Shown here one piece after another: positions 61,845 through 64,000 of a stretch of DNA of 64,000 nt. Positions within the stretch are counted from its first letter, which is position 1. Each line of letters opens with the position of its first letter. Under the pieces are notes generated by a model. That model had not been told where the DNA came from. It searched no databases and saw only the letters and a list, made by a program, of their open reading frames with translations. Origin of the DNA: Chelonoidis abingdonii (Eukaryota > Chordata > Testudines > Testudinidae); assembly GCF_003597395.2 (NCBI RefSeq), contig NC_133771.1:53026742-53090741 (forward strand). Direction: 5' to 3'. The position numbers were made by a program, and so were the translations under genes.

Positions 61845-62880
61845 CTATGTCCACACTTGCAACTGTACAAAGTTAAATATGAATTGTTGTGCCATAACCC
61901 CCAACTGTCTCCATATGAAGCCTTGAAGCATGTTTCTGAAGGAGAGCACACAGCGAGTAACATAGCATGCATGAGGAGTGTGGGTATATATACACCTCTA
62001 CTGTGGCACTGCCCTGTACCCTTCTGCAATGCAGTGTGGATGGGGGCAAGGCATGTATACGAGGTCATGAGTATCAATAGTCTTCCAGGGCCACTCCCAT
62101 AATGAATTGAACACTTTGCTGTCTGAACCTGACTCAAACGTATAAAGGTCCCCTGCCAGAGGACATGTGCTGAGCAGTTCCGAACAGTTCATTGGGAATG
62201 CAGGGATCATGTTCTAAGAGCTGCCATCTCATCTCTGAGCACATGCAAGTGCTCATCAATGTGTGGTCAAAGTTCATCATCCTCCATAACTTTGCCCAGA
62301 CTGGAAGGAACATACAGCCTTTCACAGAAGCTGAAGGAGGCTGGCATTCATGAGACTCTGTCTCAGTGCCAGGAGCACATGAAGCTTCTGAGGTTCAATA
62401 CCAGAGTGCGACGTACTCAAAACAGTCACTCTAGGATGCCTCGCACAGTCCTATGCTACAATGAACTGGACTGGGTGCTCTCCCAGGCTGAAGTGACTCA
62501 TGAGTTCCTCCTCAACCCCACTAACCTCATAATATGATAGGATGCTGAAGAGGGGCAGGGCACCAAGGAAGCCCGGGGAGACCCACGAAAAGAGGGGCAT
62601 GTGATTCTGCACCTCTACTCAGCGGACCTGGTTGAGGAAGTCAACACTGAGGAGGACTCAGAGCTGCTGCAGAAAGCAGAACACAAGGTTTGTATGTTTT
62701 GACAATGGACACCTCCCTTCCTGCCCCCACCCCCTGGAAATATTCCATCTTGCTCTAGTGATACATACTTGAAGCTGGCTCCCATCCCATACCAGCCCAC
62801 CCTGCACCCTGAATGGTCCCTGAGCAACATATTGCAGTAAATCAATGATTTTATTGAAATCCCATAAACCATTGTCATGC
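61845..62880 (+). mobile_element. DNA transposon remnant with Myb/SANT-like ORF
   Basis: The left end is 'ggctatgtccacacttgcaa'. From 62,245 the plus strand reads LINVWSKF-like sequence in one frame, then SQKLKEAGIHETLSQCQEH, MKLLRFNT and YNELDWVL in another. This corresponds to the Myb/SANT-like DNA-binding protein of turtle PIF/Harbinger-type elements, with at least one frameshift. The right end was not located. Confidence 0.6.
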
Positions 62881-63299
62881 ACGTAACAGCAGAAGTTATA
62901 GGAAAAATTGTAAGGAGCAGTCACTGTGCCCCTGTCTGGGTATTTCTTGAGTAGCACTTTGGTAGCAATAGTCCCTGGGCATGTGAGCTAGGGAGAAAGG
63001 GTGGGAGGGAGAAGGATTGCAAAAGGCACCAGTGGAAAAAGAACAGTTTAATGGTTGTTCAAAGACCCAAAAGCACTGTTCTCCTATTCTTGCTTCCCCT
63101 TAGGTACAGGAGCCATTTGGAAGGGAGTTGGGGATGGTTGCTAGCTTGGACACAGGCTCACCTAGGTCCAAGAAGAGACAAGGTGAGTGAGGTAGGACCT
63201 GTCACACTGTCTGTAGTGATTCATAACTGTGAGTCCTACCTCAAGGCAGACTGTCAGAAACAGGGCAGACACTCCAAACTGGTGGTGTTTCTAAATTAG

Positions 63300-64000
63300 A
63301 TTTCACCAAGCCAATACCACATACGGATTCCTGGATTACAATACCAGTCTTACCATGGAGTCACAGACAGTCCCCTTAGATGCTCCAGTCTACCTTGCTG
63401 CCCAGACAGAGGTCACTTATACCAAAGATCACATCACATTTCAGTTGCTTCCAGTCCCAAGTGACCAGTTACTTACCCCAGATCAATTGGTATTCTAGAT
63501 CTTACGTCAAAGACAATGCTGGGAGCCAATTCTATAGTAAATTAAGTTAAGGTTTATTAGCTACAAAAAGGAAGTAAGAGTTATTGAGAGGTTAAAGCAG
63601 GTAAAATATATGTACAGGTGAGTCACAGTCTATAATTTGGAATGGTAGCAGAGATGTAGTAATATGACAGTTTCCCAAAATTCTCTCAGGGCTACTCAGA
63701 ATAATTCTGGGGATCTTCATCTTCTTATTCAATTATTCTGCCCTATTAGAATCCAAACAGTACAGAGATGAAGGATCTTTCCTTCAGTCCATTCCTGTAG
63801 CTTCTTCTGACAGAAAATAAGCTGATAGTGTCTCTACCCATGTGGGCTTTTCCTTTGCTGACAGCGAGTGAGGAATGCATTGGGAGTCTTTGACCTCCTA
63901 ACATCACACACAATGACCACTTGTTTAGAAATTAGCACTTCTTTCTCCTTTGATGGGTTATTTAGTTACAGAAGTAAATACACGTAAATGTTTGCTATTA
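63300..64000. mobile_element. LTR-like repeat fragment at the window edge
   Basis: 'attcctggattacaatacca', 'gagtcacagaca' and the later 'ttaaggtttattagctac' resemble an antisense turtle LTR-element leader, from memory. It is cut by the window end and has no coding sequence. Confidence 0.35.

Noticed and set aside
1..64000. CRISPR arrays, bacterial operons or phage modules
   Set aside because: No regularly spaced repeats and no prokaryotic gene organisation; the window is vertebrate intronic DNA.

Overview
This is vertebrate nuclear DNA, most likely from a cryptodiran turtle. The signs are abundant CR1 LINE pieces, a CryI-type tRNA SINE, DIRS retrotransposons, turtle-style LTRs, Myb/SANT-bearing DNA transposons, MIR, very low coding density and GT-AG introns. 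There is no bacterial or viral gene organisation. The species is inferred from repeat families recognised from memory; no search was run.

One host gene is visible, on the minus strand. Four exons at 60,053-59,929, 51,718-51,594, 26,635-26,383 and about 24,813-23,030 join with matching phases into EGF-like modules followed by a very large Ser/Thr-rich exon. This matches the middle of EYS (eyes shut homolog, a secreted photoreceptor matrix protein). The 5' EGF exons should lie beyond 64,000 and the laminin-G exons below position 1. The large exon carries an apparent 1-base frameshift and an in-frame stop near its start. The gene is therefore either misassembled here, spliced differently, or damaged.

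Everything else is intron filled with mobile elements. 1-8 kb holds two copies of a composite repeat with a purine-rich tail, and two LTR-like copies each broken by an assembly gap. 8-19 kb is sparse intron with SINE and DNA-element fragments. 19.7-22.1, 27.6-31.8 and 52.7-55.9 kb each hold a decayed DIRS-type element with inverted ends; the best one still shows gag-like, reverse transcriptase and tyrosine recombinase remnants. 31.8-35.3 kb has a pair of about 0.7 kb direct repeats. 35.5-40.9 kb holds a Myb/SANT DNA transposon, an LTR, nested CR1 and L3-like LINEs and another LTR-like repeat. 56-59 kb carries a LINE with endonuclease and reverse transcriptase remnants, interrupted by CR1. 61.8-64 kb has another Myb/SANT element and an LTR-like tail.

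39.98-51.43 kb looks abnormal. About 3.5 kb is repeated (40.92-44.42 and 47.63-51.43), the first copy being shorter through scattered small deletions. An inverted copy of 39.98-40.96 sits at 46.38-47.64, and an unmatched CpG-rich stretch with a 25-N gap lies between. This reads as noisy, partly palindromic long-read sequence used to fill a gap rather than as biology. I found no convincing undescribed system.
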